Positions 9,227 through 18,377 of a stretch of DNA of 64,000 nucleotides are shown here, piece after piece (within the stretch, counting starts at the first letter, position 1; each line of letters starts with the position of its first letter). The translations under genes and the position numbers were made by a program. The notes beneath the pieces are model-generated. The model saw nothing but the letters and a program-made list of their open reading frames with translations, searched no databases and was not told where the DNA came from. The stretch comes from Pseudolabrys sp035718275 (lineage in GTDB: Bacteria > Pseudomonadota > Alphaproteobacteria > Rhizobiales > Xanthobacteraceae), in assembly GCA_035718275.1 (NCBI GenBank), contig DASTHI010000017.1:1-64000 (forward strand). The letters are read 5' to 3'.

Positions 9227-9251
9227 GCTTCATGGTAGAGGCGGGTTTGTT

Positions 9252-10145
9252 TTGACGCTATTTGCATTCGTCGGTGCAGTCGAGACCGGTCTCGTCTTCG
9301 CCTTGGTCGCGCTCGGAGCGTTCATCACCTTCCGGCTGCTCGATTTTCCAGACTTGACAGTAGAAGGCTCGTTTCCGCTCGGTGCCGCTGTCACCGCCAA
9401 ACTCATGGTCGCGGGGCTCGACCCGTGGTCCGCCACCGCCGTCGGCGGAGCAGTGGGCTGCGTCGCAGGAATAGCGACCGCCTTTCTGAATTTGAAGCTC
9501 CGCATTCTGCACATCCTCGCCAGTATCCTGGTCGCCATTGCGCTCTATTCAGTGAACCTGCGCATCATGGGCAGCCCAAATGTCGGGCTGCTGAATGTGC
9601 CCACGGTCTATTCATTCGGCGAGCGGCTCGGCATCCCGTCGCTGTATGTGCCCCTCATCGTGGTTGGCATCGTGGTGATCGTAGCGAAGGTGCTGCTCGA
9701 TCTGTTCCTCGCTACGGGCTTCGGCCTTGCGCTGCGCGCGACGGGTGCGAACCCACGCATGGCGAAGGCAAACGGGATCAACGTCGACCTCATGATCTGC
9801 GTCGGGCTAGCGATCGCGAACGGGTTGACGGGGCTCGCCGGTGGTCTGTTCGCGCAGATGCTTGGAGCCGCCGACGTGTCGATGGGTATTGGCGTGATCG
9901 TGATTGCCTTGGCCGCTGTAATTGGCGGCACGGCCGTGATGCCGTCGCGCCTCATCCCGGTCCTTACGATCGCCTGCGTGCTCGGCTCGATCGTCTACCG
10001 TATCGCCATCGGCTTCGCGCTCAACTCCAACTTCGTCGGCTTGAGCGCGTCCGACGTGAACCTCGTCACGGCGATCCTGGTCGCCATCGCGCTGGTCGCG
10101 CCCGGCAGCAGATTCCGGTCGTTCAGGAGCACCGCCGCGAAATGA
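9252..10145 (+). CDS. ABC transporter permease (BPD_transp_2 type)
   Basis: About 297 residues, strongly hydrophobic, with some eight to nine membrane segments and the family blocks RLLDFPDLTVEGSFPLGAA and LRATGANPRMAKANGIN (cytoplasmic coupling loop). It pairs with the ABC_sub_bind binding protein upstream. The start is uncertain: an in-frame TTG at 9195 would place the hairpin inside the gene, so the TTG at 9252 preceded by AGAGGCGGG is chosen; no in-frame ATG is suitably placed. The stop overlaps the ATPase start (ATGA). Confidence 0.87.
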   Translation: MTLFAFVGAVETGLVFALVALGAFITFRLLDFPDLTVEGSFPLGAAVTAKLMVAGLDPWSATAVGGAVGCVAGIATAFLNLKLRILHILASILVAIALYSVNLRIMGSPNVGLLNVPTVYSFGERLGIPSLYVPLIVVGIVVIVAKVLLDLFLATGFGLALRATGANPRMAKANGINVDLMICVGLAIANGLTGLAGGLFAQMLGAADVSMGIGVIVIALAAVIGGTAVMPSRLIPVLTIACVLGSIVYRIAIGFALNSNFVGLSASDVNLVTAILVAIALVAPGSRFRSFRSTAAK

Positions 10146-10936
10146 TCGTCCTCTCGGATATCGGAATCACGTTCAATAAAGGCACGCCGCTGCAGATGCA
10201 GGCCCTTCGCGGAGTGAACATTTCGATCCCAAAAGGTCAGTTCGTGACCATGATCGGATCGAACGGCGCCGGCAAGTCGACGCTGCTGAACATCGTTTCC
10301 GGCGAACTGGTTCCGGACAGCGGACGGGTCATGCTCGACGATACCGATGTGACGAACTGGCCGATCCATGCGCGTGCACCGATGATCTCGCGCATGTTCC
10401 AAGACCCGCGCTCAGGCATCTGCGAGCAGATGTCGATTCTGGAAAACATCGCGATCGCATCGGGGCGCACCTCGCCGCGCGGGTTTCGCTTTGCGATCAC
10501 GGAAGCCTTGCGCAAACGCGCGGCGGAACGGCTTGCGATCCTCGGGCTCGGACTGGAGAAGCGACTAGACGACCGGGTTGCGCTGCTCTCGGGAGGCCAA
10601 AGGCAGGCCCTGTCGCTCATCATGGCGACCTTCGGCTCCGCCAAGATCCTCCTGCTCGACGAGCATACGGCGGCGCTTGATCCCGGCGCTGCGGATCTCG
10701 TGATGCGCCTGACCGACAGCGTTGTGCGGCAATTCGAGATCACGACCGTGATGGTGACGCACAGCATGCGGCAGGCGCTCGATTTCGGCAGCCGAATCGT
10801 GATGCTGCATCAGGGCAGCATCATTCTCGACATCAGCGGTGCCGATCGCGCTTCGGTGACTCTCGACAATCTGCTCGATCTTTTCCGTCGGAAAGAGGGC
10901 AAAGAGCTTGTCGACGATCAACTATTGCTTGGTTGA
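10142..10936 (+). CDS. ABC transporter ATP-binding protein
   Basis: A 264-residue ATPase with Walker A GSNGAGKST, signature LSGGQRQ, Walker B ILLLDE and switch histidine in VTHSMRQA. It overlaps the permease by four bases and completes the importer. The D-loop reads HTAALDPGAAD, as in the TrpZ/YtlC-like branch paired with ABC_sub_bind proteins. The molybdenum hydroxylase genes start 36 bases later and may share the transcript. Confidence 0.92.
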   Translation: MIVLSDIGITFNKGTPLQMQALRGVNISIPKGQFVTMIGSNGAGKSTLLNIVSGELVPDSGRVMLDDTDVTNWPIHARAPMISRMFQDPRSGICEQMSILENIAIASGRTSPRGFRFAITEALRKRAAERLAILGLGLEKRLDDRVALLSGGQRQALSLIMATFGSAKILLLDEHTAALDPGAADLVMRLTDSVVRQFEITTVMVTHSMRQALDFGSRIVMLHQGSIILDISGADRASVTLDNLLDLFRRKEGKELVDDQLLLG

Positions 10937-10972
10937 GTGCCGGCGAATGGCGCCTGAACTGGAAAAAGTGCG

Positions 10973-11845
10973 ATGAAGCCGGCCCCCTTCGATTACGCCC
11001 GACCCGAGACCCTCTCCGAGACCGTGAAACTGCTCGCCAGCGCGGGAGGCGAGGGCAAAATCATCGCTGGCGGTCAAAGTCTGATGCCGATGCTCGCATT
11101 TCGGCTGGCAGCGCCGAAGCTTCTGGTCGACATCGGGCGGTTACGAGATCTGACGGGAATCCAGATGTCGCCGGAGGGCATCGACCTCGGTGCGCTGGTG
11201 CGTTGGCGTGACATCGAGGATAGCGATGAAGTGGCGCGTGCTCACCCGCTGCTCTCAGACGCGGTGCGGTACGTCGCGCATTATCAAATCCGCAACCGCG
11301 GCACGATCGGCGGCAGTCTGGCGCACGCCGATCCGGCCGCTGAATTGCCCGGGATCGCCCTGACTTGCGATGCTACGATCGATGTGGTCGGAAACCGTGG
11401 AATGCGCACGATTGCTGCGAGGGATTTCTTCACCGGTCCGCTTACTACGTCTCTCGATTCGGATGAGGTGATCGTCAGGCTCCGCCTGCCGGCGTGGAAA
11501 GTGCGGCGGTGCTGGGCTTTCAAGGAATTCGCGCGCCGCAAAGGCGATTTCGCGCTCGCGGGCGTTGCCTTGTTCTATGACACCGACGCGCAAGGAAAGA
11601 CTGTCGCCCCGCACTTCGGCGCCATCGGCGTGAGCGGCACTCCCGTGCGGCTCTCGGCATGTGAAGCGGCACTGACCGGCCATGACGTCGATGCCAAAAC
11701 GGTCACGCACGTAGCCGCGCGCGCCGCCGAAGGTCTCGAGATCCACGATGACATCCATGCGCCCGCGGACTACCGGCGCGCATTGCTGCAGACATTGGTC
11801 GACCGGGCGTTGCGTGCTGCTGCGGGACTGAAGGAATCCGCATGA
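10973..11845 (+). CDS. Molybdenum hydroxylase, FAD (medium) subunit
   Basis: A 290-residue CoxM/XdhB-type subunit. FAD-binding loops AGGQSLMPML (near residue 35) and TIGGSLAHADPAAELP (near residue 107) are intact. It transfers electrons from the iron-sulfur subunit to an acceptor. It starts 36 bases after the ABC ATPase and overlaps the small-subunit gene by four bases. Name kept general because the catalytic subunit is not a CO dehydrogenase. Confidence 0.92.
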   Translation: MKPAPFDYARPETLSETVKLLASAGGEGKIIAGGQSLMPMLAFRLAAPKLLVDIGRLRDLTGIQMSPEGIDLGALVRWRDIEDSDEVARAHPLLSDAVRYVAHYQIRNRGTIGGSLAHADPAAELPGIALTCDATIDVVGNRGMRTIAARDFFTGPLTTSLDSDEVIVRLRLPAWKVRRCWAFKEFARRKGDFALAGVALFYDTDAQGKTVAPHFGAIGVSGTPVRLSACEAALTGHDVDAKTVTHVAARAAEGLEIHDDIHAPADYRRALLQTLVDRALRAAAGLKESA

Positions 11846-12330
11846 ACACCGTTGTGACGCGTTTCACGGTGAACGGCGCGCCGGCCGAAGTGGCCGTCGA
11901 CGCCCGCACCAGCTTGGCCGACTGCCTGCGCCATCAGTTGAAACTCACGGGCACGCATCTCGGCTGTGAGCACGGTGTGTGCGGGGCGTGCACCGTGATC
12001 GTCGACGGTGCTGCAGTTCGCTCATGTCTGATGCTGGCGGCACAGGCGGACGGTTCCGAGATCGTCACTGTCGAAGGTCTGTCGAACGGTGAAAACCTCT
12101 CGCCGCTGCAGGAGTCGTTCCGCAAGCACCATGCACTGCAGTGCGGTTTCTGTACGCCGGGCATTCTGACCACAGCGCACGCGCTGCTGACGGACGAGCC
12201 GGACGCCGGGGCCGAGCGCGTACGCGAGGTTCTCTCTGGCAATATTTGCCGCTGTACCGGCTACGTGCCCATCGTCGAGGCTATCCTTGACGCGCGATCG
12301 GCCTATGCCTCGCGGGAGCGCGGACGGTGA
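11842..12330 (+). CDS. Molybdenum hydroxylase, [2Fe-2S] (small) subunit
   Basis: A 162-residue CoxS/XdhC-type protein. The plant-type cluster is held by Cys42, 47, 50 and 62 and the second cluster by Cys101, 104, 136 and 138 (CGFC and CRC motifs). It passes electrons from the molybdenum site to FAD. The gene overlaps both neighbours by four bases, so the three subunits are translationally coupled. Confidence 0.95.
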   Translation: MNTVVTRFTVNGAPAEVAVDARTSLADCLRHQLKLTGTHLGCEHGVCGACTVIVDGAAVRSCLMLAAQADGSEIVTVEGLSNGENLSPLQESFRKHHALQCGFCTPGILTTAHALLTDEPDAGAERVREVLSGNICRCTGYVPIVEAILDARSAYASRERGR

Positions 12331-14633
12331 GTGTCCCGCGCAACGCAAGAGCGAACACGCTCGTGGGACAGCCGGTCGAGCGCGTCGAAGACCGTCGTTT
12401 CCTGCTCGGGCGAGGGCAGTTCGCCGACGATTACGCGCCGGAAGGCGTCCTGCATGCCGCTATCTTCCGCAGTTCGGTCGCGCATGCGCGCATTACAGGG
12501 CTCGATCTTGCGGCTGCGCTTCGGCTGCCGGGCGTTCATGCAATCCTGGCGGCGAAGGATATCGGACCGAACATTCCGCGCATTCCGCTGCGGCTCGCGC
12601 CGATCCCCGGATTCGATAAATATCTCCAGCCGGTAATCGCGTCGGACAAGGTGCGCTATGCCGGCGAGCCGGTTGCGGTCGTGGTAGCTGACAGCCGCGC
12701 CATCGCGGAAGACGCTTTGGAGCTCATCGAGTTTTCGGTCGAAAGTCTCGACGCGATTCCCGATTGGCGGAGCTCCGCAACAGACCGTGCTCTTTTGTTC
12801 GAAGAAAACGGGACAAATGTTCCGGTCCGCTACACGGCCGAGATCGGCGATACGGACAAGGCTTTTGCGAACGCCGACTATACGCGATTTGAATTTTTTC
12901 GCGCGCATCGCCACACAGCTGCCCCCATGGAAACGCGCGGGTTGATTGCGGAGTGGGATGCGGTGCGCGCGCATCTCACCGTGACTGCCGCGACGAAAGT
13001 CAATTTCATCAATCGGCGCACGCTGGCTGCGATGCTGCAGCTCGATGAGCACGACATCGATATGATCGAGCTCGACGTTGGCGGCGGCTTCGGAGTGCGC
13101 GGCGAGTTCTATCCCGAGGATTTTCTCATTCCATTCGCGGCCCGTCGGGTCGGACGCCCGGTGAAATGGATCGAGGACCGGCGCGAACATTTGCTGGCGA
13201 CGAACCACTCGCGCGAGATCGATTGCGAACTCGAAATCGCCTGCCGGCGCGACGGAACGATCCTCGGCATGCGCGGACGCATTTACGGGGACATGGGCGC
13301 CTATATCCGAACGAACGGCGGCGTCGTTCCGGCCAAGGCCGCCCAATTCTTGCACGGACCGTACCGCGTGAAAAACCTGAAGGTCGACGTTGCCGCATTC
13401 ATGACGAGCAAGACGCCGGTCGGCACCTATCGCGCGCCGGGACGGTTCGAAGCAAATTTCTTTCGTGAGCGGCTGTTCGATATGGCCGCTCGCGATCTGG
13501 ACATCGATCCCATCCAATTTCGGCGCAAGAATCTCATAACCGAATCCGAGCTGCCGTATTCGATCGGCCAGCTCGTGCCATATGAAACCCCGACCGAATA
13601 TGATAGCGGCGATTACCACGCGGCTTTCGATCGCCTGCTGCAGGAGTTCGGCTGGGAGGACAAACAGCAACTGCAAGGCAAGCAGGTGGAGGGCCGCTAT
13701 CACGGGCTCGCCGCGACGTGCTTCGTCGAGAGCGGAGGGGCCGGTCCGCGAGAGAATGCGAAGCTGACGCTCGAGCGCGACGGCAGCGTGACGATAGACG
13801 TCGGATCCTCCGCGCTGGGACAGGGGCTCGAGACGGTTTTCGCGCAGATCGCGGCTGATGCCCTGTCGCTCTCCTTCGAGATCTTCCGTGTACGGCATGG
13901 ATCGACCACGCTGGTGCATGAGGGCTTCGGCACCTACCACTCGCGTGCCCTGGTGATGGGCGGGTCCGCCGTACTGGATGGATGCAAAAATCTGCTTTCC
14001 GCGGTGCGAAGTGCGGCTGCTGCACAGTTCGGCTGTCCGCCTGAGGCAATCGAGTTCTCGGAGGGTCTTATTCGCGCGCCGTCAAGCCGCACAATAAGCT
14101 TCGCGCAGCTCGCTGCAGCCGTAGGCCCTCTCGCTGCGGACGGCACCTTTGCCAATACAAAGCGCACCTACAGTTATGGGGCGCATGCGGCGCACGTGGC
14201 AGTCGATATTGGAACGGGACATGTGGAGATTATTGACTATCTCGCCATCGAGGACGTTGGCCGGGCGGTCAATCCGGGTATCGTGCATGGACAGGCAATT
14301 GGGGCAGCAGTCCAGGGGCTCGGCGGCGTATTTCTTGATCAGCTGGTTTACGACCAGGACGCGCAGCTTCTGAACGCGTCTTTGGCTGACTATCTTTTGC
14401 CCCTCGCGACCGACTTTCCGAACGTCCGCGGCGTGACGCTCGAGCTTCGCCCATCGCCGACCAATCCACTAGGCGCCAAAGGGGCCGGCGAGGGTGGGAT
14501 CGTTGCCGTGGCAGCAACGGTCGGCAATGCCGTCGCAGCCGCATTGGTGAAGTTCGGGGTGGAACCGAAAGAACTACCTTTATCGCCTGCAAAAATCTGG
14601 TCTCTTGTTCAATCTTCGGCGCGCCGCCAGTGA
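12327..14633 (+). CDS. Molybdenum hydroxylase, molybdopterin-binding (large) subunit
   Basis: A 768-residue catalytic subunit of the xanthine oxidase/aldehyde oxidase/CoxL superfamily, starting at GTG within the small-subunit stop. The loop that defines form I CO dehydrogenase (AYxCSFR) reads TYRAPGR near residue 370, so it lacks the copper-binding cysteine and is not a classical CO dehydrogenase. The catalytic glutamate motif GAKGAGEGG is present near residue 715. It probably hydroxylates a heteroaromatic or aldehyde substrate. Linkage to an ABC importer and an ACMSD-like amidohydrolase suggests catabolism of an imported ring compound; this is inference. Confidence 0.9.
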   Translation: MSVPRNARANTLVGQPVERVEDRRFLLGRGQFADDYAPEGVLHAAIFRSSVAHARITGLDLAAALRLPGVHAILAAKDIGPNIPRIPLRLAPIPGFDKYLQPVIASDKVRYAGEPVAVVVADSRAIAEDALELIEFSVESLDAIPDWRSSATDRALLFEENGTNVPVRYTAEIGDTDKAFANADYTRFEFFRAHRHTAAPMETRGLIAEWDAVRAHLTVTAATKVNFINRRTLAAMLQLDEHDIDMIELDVGGGFGVRGEFYPEDFLIPFAARRVGRPVKWIEDRREHLLATNHSREIDCELEIACRRDGTILGMRGRIYGDMGAYIRTNGGVVPAKAAQFLHGPYRVKNLKVDVAAFMTSKTPVGTYRAPGRFEANFFRERLFDMAARDLDIDPIQFRRKNLITESELPYSIGQLVPYETPTEYDSGDYHAAFDRLLQEFGWEDKQQLQGKQVEGRYHGLAATCFVESGGAGPRENAKLTLERDGSVTIDVGSSALGQGLETVFAQIAADALSLSFEIFRVRHGSTTLVHEGFGTYHSRALVMGGSAVLDGCKNLLSAVRSAAAAQFGCPPEAIEFSEGLIRAPSSRTISFAQLAAAVGPLAADGTFANTKRTYSYGAHAAHVAVDIGTGHVEIIDYLAIEDVGRAVNPGIVHGQAIGAAVQGLGGVFLDQLVYDQDAQLLNASLADYLLPLATDFPNVRGVTLELRPSPTNPLGAKGAGEGGIVAVAATVGNAVAAALVKFGVEPKELPLSPAKIWSLVQSSARRQ

Positions 14634-15003
14634 TGCGTTGATCGGCGCGCGGCTCGCGGACGGGAATACCGACCACCATCAGCGTTCGTTTGCTGCTCGT
14701 ACACTCGCGCGGCTCGTCAACGCAGGCGAGCGATCGGCTGCTCTATGAGCAATGCCAGTTCGCGTGCTGCGGACACAGGCGTAGCGATTTTCACGAGCGT
14801 GAAGAAAAATCGAGCGCTGTTTACGTCGTTATCCGTTGTTCCCGCGCGCAGGGGCAGTCCCACACCCAGGCGCACCTGCCAATAATCCGCAAGGGAAACA
14901 TTGCAGCAGTTCATATCCCCAGCCGCAATGTCCAGGAACCTTTGTCGATGTCACGCATCCAACCTGCCGGGAATCACTGTTATGGAGGCAAGAAGTATTT
15001 GCG
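14634..15003. other. 370-base gap between the hydroxylase genes and folE
   Basis: No reading frame here has recognisable protein features. The only notable signal is GGAGG at about 14984, a rather distant ribosome binding site for folE. No terminator-like hairpin or riboswitch could be supported. Confidence 0.4.
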
Positions 15004-15621
15004 ATGACATCAAATATCCATCCTCTGGAGCGGTCCAAATTACTGCCCACGCCGTCAAGCCGGCCAGATCGTGCCGAGGTCGAAGCTGCAATTCGAACCA
15101 TAATCGAATGGACCGGGGACGACCCCGACAGAGATGGTCTGATCGATACGCCCTCACGGGTCGCGCGCGCCTTTGAGGAGTTTTTTGCAGGCTATAAGCA
15201 GAATCCCGTCGAAATCCTGCAAAAGACGTTCGAGGAAATCGAGGGCTACGACGAAATGATCGCGCTGCGCGGCATTCGTTTCGAGAGCCATTGCGAACAC
15301 CACATGGCGCCCATCGTCGGCCAGGCCTGGGTGGCCTATGTTCCGAACGGCCGTGTCGTTGGAATCAGCAAGCTTGCACGGGTCGTCGAAGTTTATGCCA
15401 AGCGTCTCCAGATTCAGGAAAAGCTGACGGCCCAGATTGCAAATACGATTAATGACGTGCTTAAGCCTCAGGGGGTCGGAGTGATCATCAAGGCGTCCCA
15501 CCATTGCATGACCACTCGTGGAGTGAGTAAACCGGATTCGGATTTGGTCACGAGCCGCATGCTAGGTTGTTTTCGGGACAATCCGCTGACCAGGCAGGAA
15601 TTCCTCAGCATGGCGGTGTGA
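15004..15621 (+). CDS. folE: GTP cyclohydrolase I
   Basis: A 205-residue FolE of normal length. The zinc site and catalytic region SHCEHHMAP lies near residue 96 and HHCMTTRG near residue 166, with the second zinc cysteine. It converts GTP to dihydroneopterin triphosphate for folate synthesis. The ATG at 15004 is chosen because the N-terminal residues before it in the open frame do not resemble FolE. The patatin gene follows 15 bases later on the same strand, an unusual neighbour. Confidence 0.95.
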   Translation: MTSNIHPLERSKLLPTPSSRPDRAEVEAAIRTIIEWTGDDPDRDGLIDTPSRVARAFEEFFAGYKQNPVEILQKTFEEIEGYDEMIALRGIRFESHCEHHMAPIVGQAWVAYVPNGRVVGISKLARVVEVYAKRLQIQEKLTAQIANTINDVLKPQGVGVIIKASHHCMTTRGVSKPDSDLVTSRMLGCFRDNPLTRQEFLSMAV

Positions 15622-15636
15622 TAGGAGTTGTTCGCG

Positions 15637-16566
15637 ATGGCCGCCGGTGATGATCGAGTGAAAACCACGCTGGTCCTCGCGGGTGGCGGCAGCTTCGGCG
15701 CGATCCAGGTCGGCATGCTGCATTCACTCGCCACCCATGGCATCGCCGCCGATATGGTCGTCGGCTCAAGCGTCGGCTCGCTCAACGCTGCCTATTACGC
15801 CGGCAATCCCGACCTCGAAGGCGTTAAACGCCTCGGTGCGATCTGGCGCACATTGCGCCGGAGCGACGTATTCCCCGTGAACTGGGCAACAATGTTCGGT
15901 TTGCTAAGAGGGCGCAATTTTCTCATCGAGCCGCATGGCCTCCGCAAGTTGGTCGAAGACAACCTCAGCTATCGCAATCTGGAAGATGCCCCGATTCCTG
16001 TTCACATCGTTGCGACGAACATCCTGACCGGCGGCACGATCGTGTTGTCGGAGGGGCCCGCCGCGCAAGCGATCATCGCGAGCGCCGCGATTCCCGCAGT
16101 ATTTCCGCCTGTCATGTTCGAAGACGCCTACCTTGTTGACGGAGCAATTTCGAGCAACACGGCGGTCAAGGTAGCGGTCGATAAAGGGGCCCGGCGTCTT
16201 ATCGTATTGCCCACAGGCTACGCTTGTGCTCTCTCCACGCCGCCGGCCGGTGCGGTGGCGAGCGCTCTGCATGCGCTTACGCTGCTCATTGCACGGCAAA
16301 TGCTGAGCGAATTGAAGGAACTCGACGGCACCAGCATCGAGTATTTCGTTCTGCCGCCGCTCTGCCCGCTGACAGGGTCACCCTATGATTTTTCACACAC
16401 CGGCGCGCTGATCGACCGCGCCATCAAGAGCACCGATGCGTGGATTGCCGGGGGCGGTCTTGATCGACCGAACATACATGCGCAGCTGAGCATTCACACG
16501 CATGGCAACCAGAAAATCGAATCGGGGCCTGCAGGCAAAAAAGCTTCATCTTTCATTCACGCTTGA
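15637..16566 (+). CDS. Patatin-like phospholipase
   Basis: A 309-residue patatin-family acyl hydrolase. The oxyanion loop GGGSFG, the nucleophile elbow GSSVGS and the dyad aspartate in VDGAISSN are all present, so it should be active. Relatives hydrolyse membrane lipids. A TAGGAG ribosome binding site precedes the ATG at 15637; a TTG nine bases earlier is less likely. No signal peptide is evident. Confidence 0.9.
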   Translation: MAAGDDRVKTTLVLAGGGSFGAIQVGMLHSLATHGIAADMVVGSSVGSLNAAYYAGNPDLEGVKRLGAIWRTLRRSDVFPVNWATMFGLLRGRNFLIEPHGLRKLVEDNLSYRNLEDAPIPVHIVATNILTGGTIVLSEGPAAQAIIASAAIPAVFPPVMFEDAYLVDGAISSNTAVKVAVDKGARRLIVLPTGYACALSTPPAGAVASALHALTLLIARQMLSELKELDGTSIEYFVLPPLCPLTGSPYDFSHTGALIDRAIKSTDAWIAGGGLDRPNIHAQLSIHTHGNQKIESGPAGKKASSFIHA

Positions 16567-16595
16567 AACGCTTCAATTGAAGCAATCTAACGAGA

Positions 16596-16621
16596 GGGCA
16601 GGGCTAAAGCTGCCTTCTTTT
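16596..16621 (+). terminator. Probable terminator after the patatin gene
   Basis: GGCAG, an 8-base loop, CTGCC and then TTCTTTT, lying between the convergent patatin and bacterioferritin genes. The 5-base stem is short. A separate 14-base palindrome GCTTCAATTGAAGC lies just upstream at 16570-16583. Confidence 0.4.
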
Positions 16622-16658
16622 AATCAGACTGGCCGCGACTGCATGCACGCTCTGCAGA

Positions 16659-17156
16659 TCAGTCTCCGTCTTTGTCGCTGTCTTCCATCTTGCCGATGTG
16701 ATGCTGGGCGTAGAGCTCTAGACCCAGCTTGCCGACGAGATCGAGTTGCGTTTCGAGGAAGTCGATGTGGTGTTCCTCGTCCGCCATCAACTTCTCGAAG
16801 AGGTCCCGTGATACGTAATCTTTGACTGCGTGGCAGTGAGTAGCCGCCTCCTGATACAGCGCGCGTGCGGACATCTCGGCGGCGAGATCGCAATCGAGCA
16901 CTTCTTTCACGTTCTGGCCGATGTGCAGTGGGTCGAGCACCTGCATGTTGGGAAAACCGTCCAGGAAGATAATACGTTCGACCAATTTATCGGCGTGCTC
17001 CATCTCCTCGATGGATTCCTTGCGCCATTGCTTGGCGAGATCCTTGTAACCCCAGTTATCGAGTAGGCGGTAGTGCAGCCAATACTGGTTCACCGCGGTG
17101 AGTTCGTGGCGCAGCGCCTTGTTGAGGTATTCAATGACCGTGGACTCACCCCTCAT
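16659..17156 (-). CDS. bfr: Bacterioferritin
   Basis: A 165-residue four-helix iron store. All ferroxidase ligands sit at canonical positions: Glu18, Glu51, His54, Glu94, Glu127 and His130. Met52, the heme ligand shared between two subunits, is present, so it is a heme-binding Bfr. Its electron donor partner Bfd is encoded 94 bases upstream on the same strand, the classic pairing for iron release. No clear Irr or Fur box was recognised. Confidence 0.97.
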   Translation of the reverse strand: MRGESTVIEYLNKALRHELTAVNQYWLHYRLLDNWGYKDLAKQWRKESIEEMEHADKLVERIIFLDGFPNMQVLDPLHIGQNVKEVLDCDLAAEMSARALYQEAATHCHAVKDYVSRDLFEKLMADEEHHIDFLETQLDLVGKLGLELYAQHHIGKMEDSDKDGD

Positions 17157-17250
17157 GACGCACTCCTGAAAGACGGCATGTTCAGCCGACGCATCATAGC
17201 AGGATGCGGGCGCCAGTCACGGTCGGGCGCTGACGTCGTAATCGGTTGTC

Positions 17251-17472
17251 TTAGATTTTCTGCAGCTGGCAGCAGGCGCAGTCAGGCGGGCAACCTTGGC
17301 TGGCATTGGCGAGGGCTTCGTCCATGATGCGGCAAATGGTCCGCATGCAGCGGCCACATTGAGCGCTGCAGCCGAGGCAGCGATGCACCTGCGCGACCGA
17401 CCGCAGCGAGGCTGAATTGATAGCGTGGCGCACCTCGTGGTCGCTCAACACGTTGCAGGAACATACGATCAT
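17251..17472 (-). CDS. bfd: Bacterioferritin-associated ferredoxin
   Basis: A 73-residue [2Fe-2S] protein. Cys4 and Cys6 plus Cys39 and Cys42 match the C-x-C, about 32 residues, C-x2-C pattern of Bfd. It reduces the Bfr core to mobilise iron. It has additional cysteines (32, 35) and a cysteine-rich tail CPPDCACC beyond the usual length, whose role is unclear. Confidence 0.92.
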   Translation of the reverse strand: MIVCSCNVLSDHEVRHAINSASLRSVAQVHRCLGCSAQCGRCMRTICRIMDEALANASQGCPPDCACCQLQKI

Positions 17473-17611
17473 TCAGAAATCCGGCTTTCCGAGAGCTAAG
17501 TAATGATATGCGAATTTCACTATTGGCTTCATTGAGCAAAGTCAAAAAGGAAATCGCAGTTTAAAAACATTCCAAGGTTCGAGCAGGTTGTTGCGTTCGT
17601 AATAGTCCGTT

Positions 17612-18235
17612 CTATCGGAACGTCACGGTTGCGATGGCGCGATTGACCTTATCCTGCGGCCAGAACGTCACCGGGCCGGGCGCTACGCCTGCCCTGGCGA
17701 TGTTGGTGCCCTGGCCCGGCCGATTCAGGATCTGCGCGCCCCTGGCGTTGGACACACGCACGGCGCCATCGACAAGGAATACGCCCAGTGCCTGACCATC
17801 GATCGGTCCGCCCCAGAATTCCGTACCGCGGATGCCAATCGTGGCGACGGGCGTCCTCACGCTCACATCCGAGCGCGCCAGTTTCGATAGTTGGCCGGAG
17901 ACAAACCGGAAGGCTCCGGCAATCCTGAACCGGATCGTCCCGCGGCCGGCCAGCGGGTTGTAGACGTATCTGTTGAGCGTCAACCTTGCGTTCTCACCGA
18001 GCGTCAGCCGGGTGTTGTCCTTGAAGATGACTTCAAGCCGCGCTGCTGGACCCGTTGATACGGTTTCGTTCAGAATGACCGGCGCGTTGAAACCGAGCGT
18101 TCGCGTCACGCCGCTGCGCGTTGCACTCGCCTCGCCCTGTATGCGGCTGACGCTCCCGATTGCCTCCTGAGCTGCGGCCTGCTTGCAGGCGAGGGCAGAA
18201 GCAAGAACCAACGCAATAATGATGAGCCGATGCAA
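17612..18235 (-). CDS. Exported FecR-domain protein
   Basis: About 207 residues. A signal peptide (HRLIIIALVLASALA, cleavage near AAAQ) precedes a FecR-type beta domain with LEVIFKDNTRLTLGENARL and a later TPVATIGIRGTEFWGG. It resembles stand-alone periplasmic FecR proteins rather than the sigma-factor regulator, and no FecI sigma factor is nearby. The start is uncertain: the open frame continues upstream, but that part resembles a dispersed repeat, so a TTG at 18235 preceded by GGGGA is chosen; an ATG at 18313 is the alternative. Confidence 0.8.
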   Translation of the reverse strand: MHRLIIIALVLASALACKQAAAQEAIGSVSRIQGEASATRSGVTRTLGFNAPVILNETVSTGPAARLEVIFKDNTRLTLGENARLTLNRYVYNPLAGRGTIRFRIAGAFRFVSGQLSKLARSDVSVRTPVATIGIRGTEFWGGPIDGQALGVFLVDGAVRVSNARGAQILNRPGQGTNIARAGVAPGPVTFWPQDKVNRAIATVTFR

Positions 18236-18377
18236 GAGCTGTCCCCAGACTTGTGCCACGAAACATCCGCTTCCAGTATGCTCAATATCAGCAATCGGAG
18301 GAATAGCAGACATACTACTGGTCCCGTTTCTCTCTGCTTCATGCCGAAGCCCCGAAAAGCGCTCGCATCTGCCAGTT

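Noticed and set aside
12327..14633. Annotation as aerobic CO dehydrogenase large subunit (CoxL)
   Set aside because: The form I loop AYxCSFR is absent; the protein has TYRAPGR. Only the superfamily can be claimed.
14690..15007. Open frames upstream of folE
   Set aside because: Arg/Ser/Cys-rich composition typical of random GC-rich frames; no family pattern.
16570..16583. GCTTCAATTGAAGC palindrome
   Set aside because: Short and between convergent genes, so an operator role is unlikely; noted with the neighbouring terminator.
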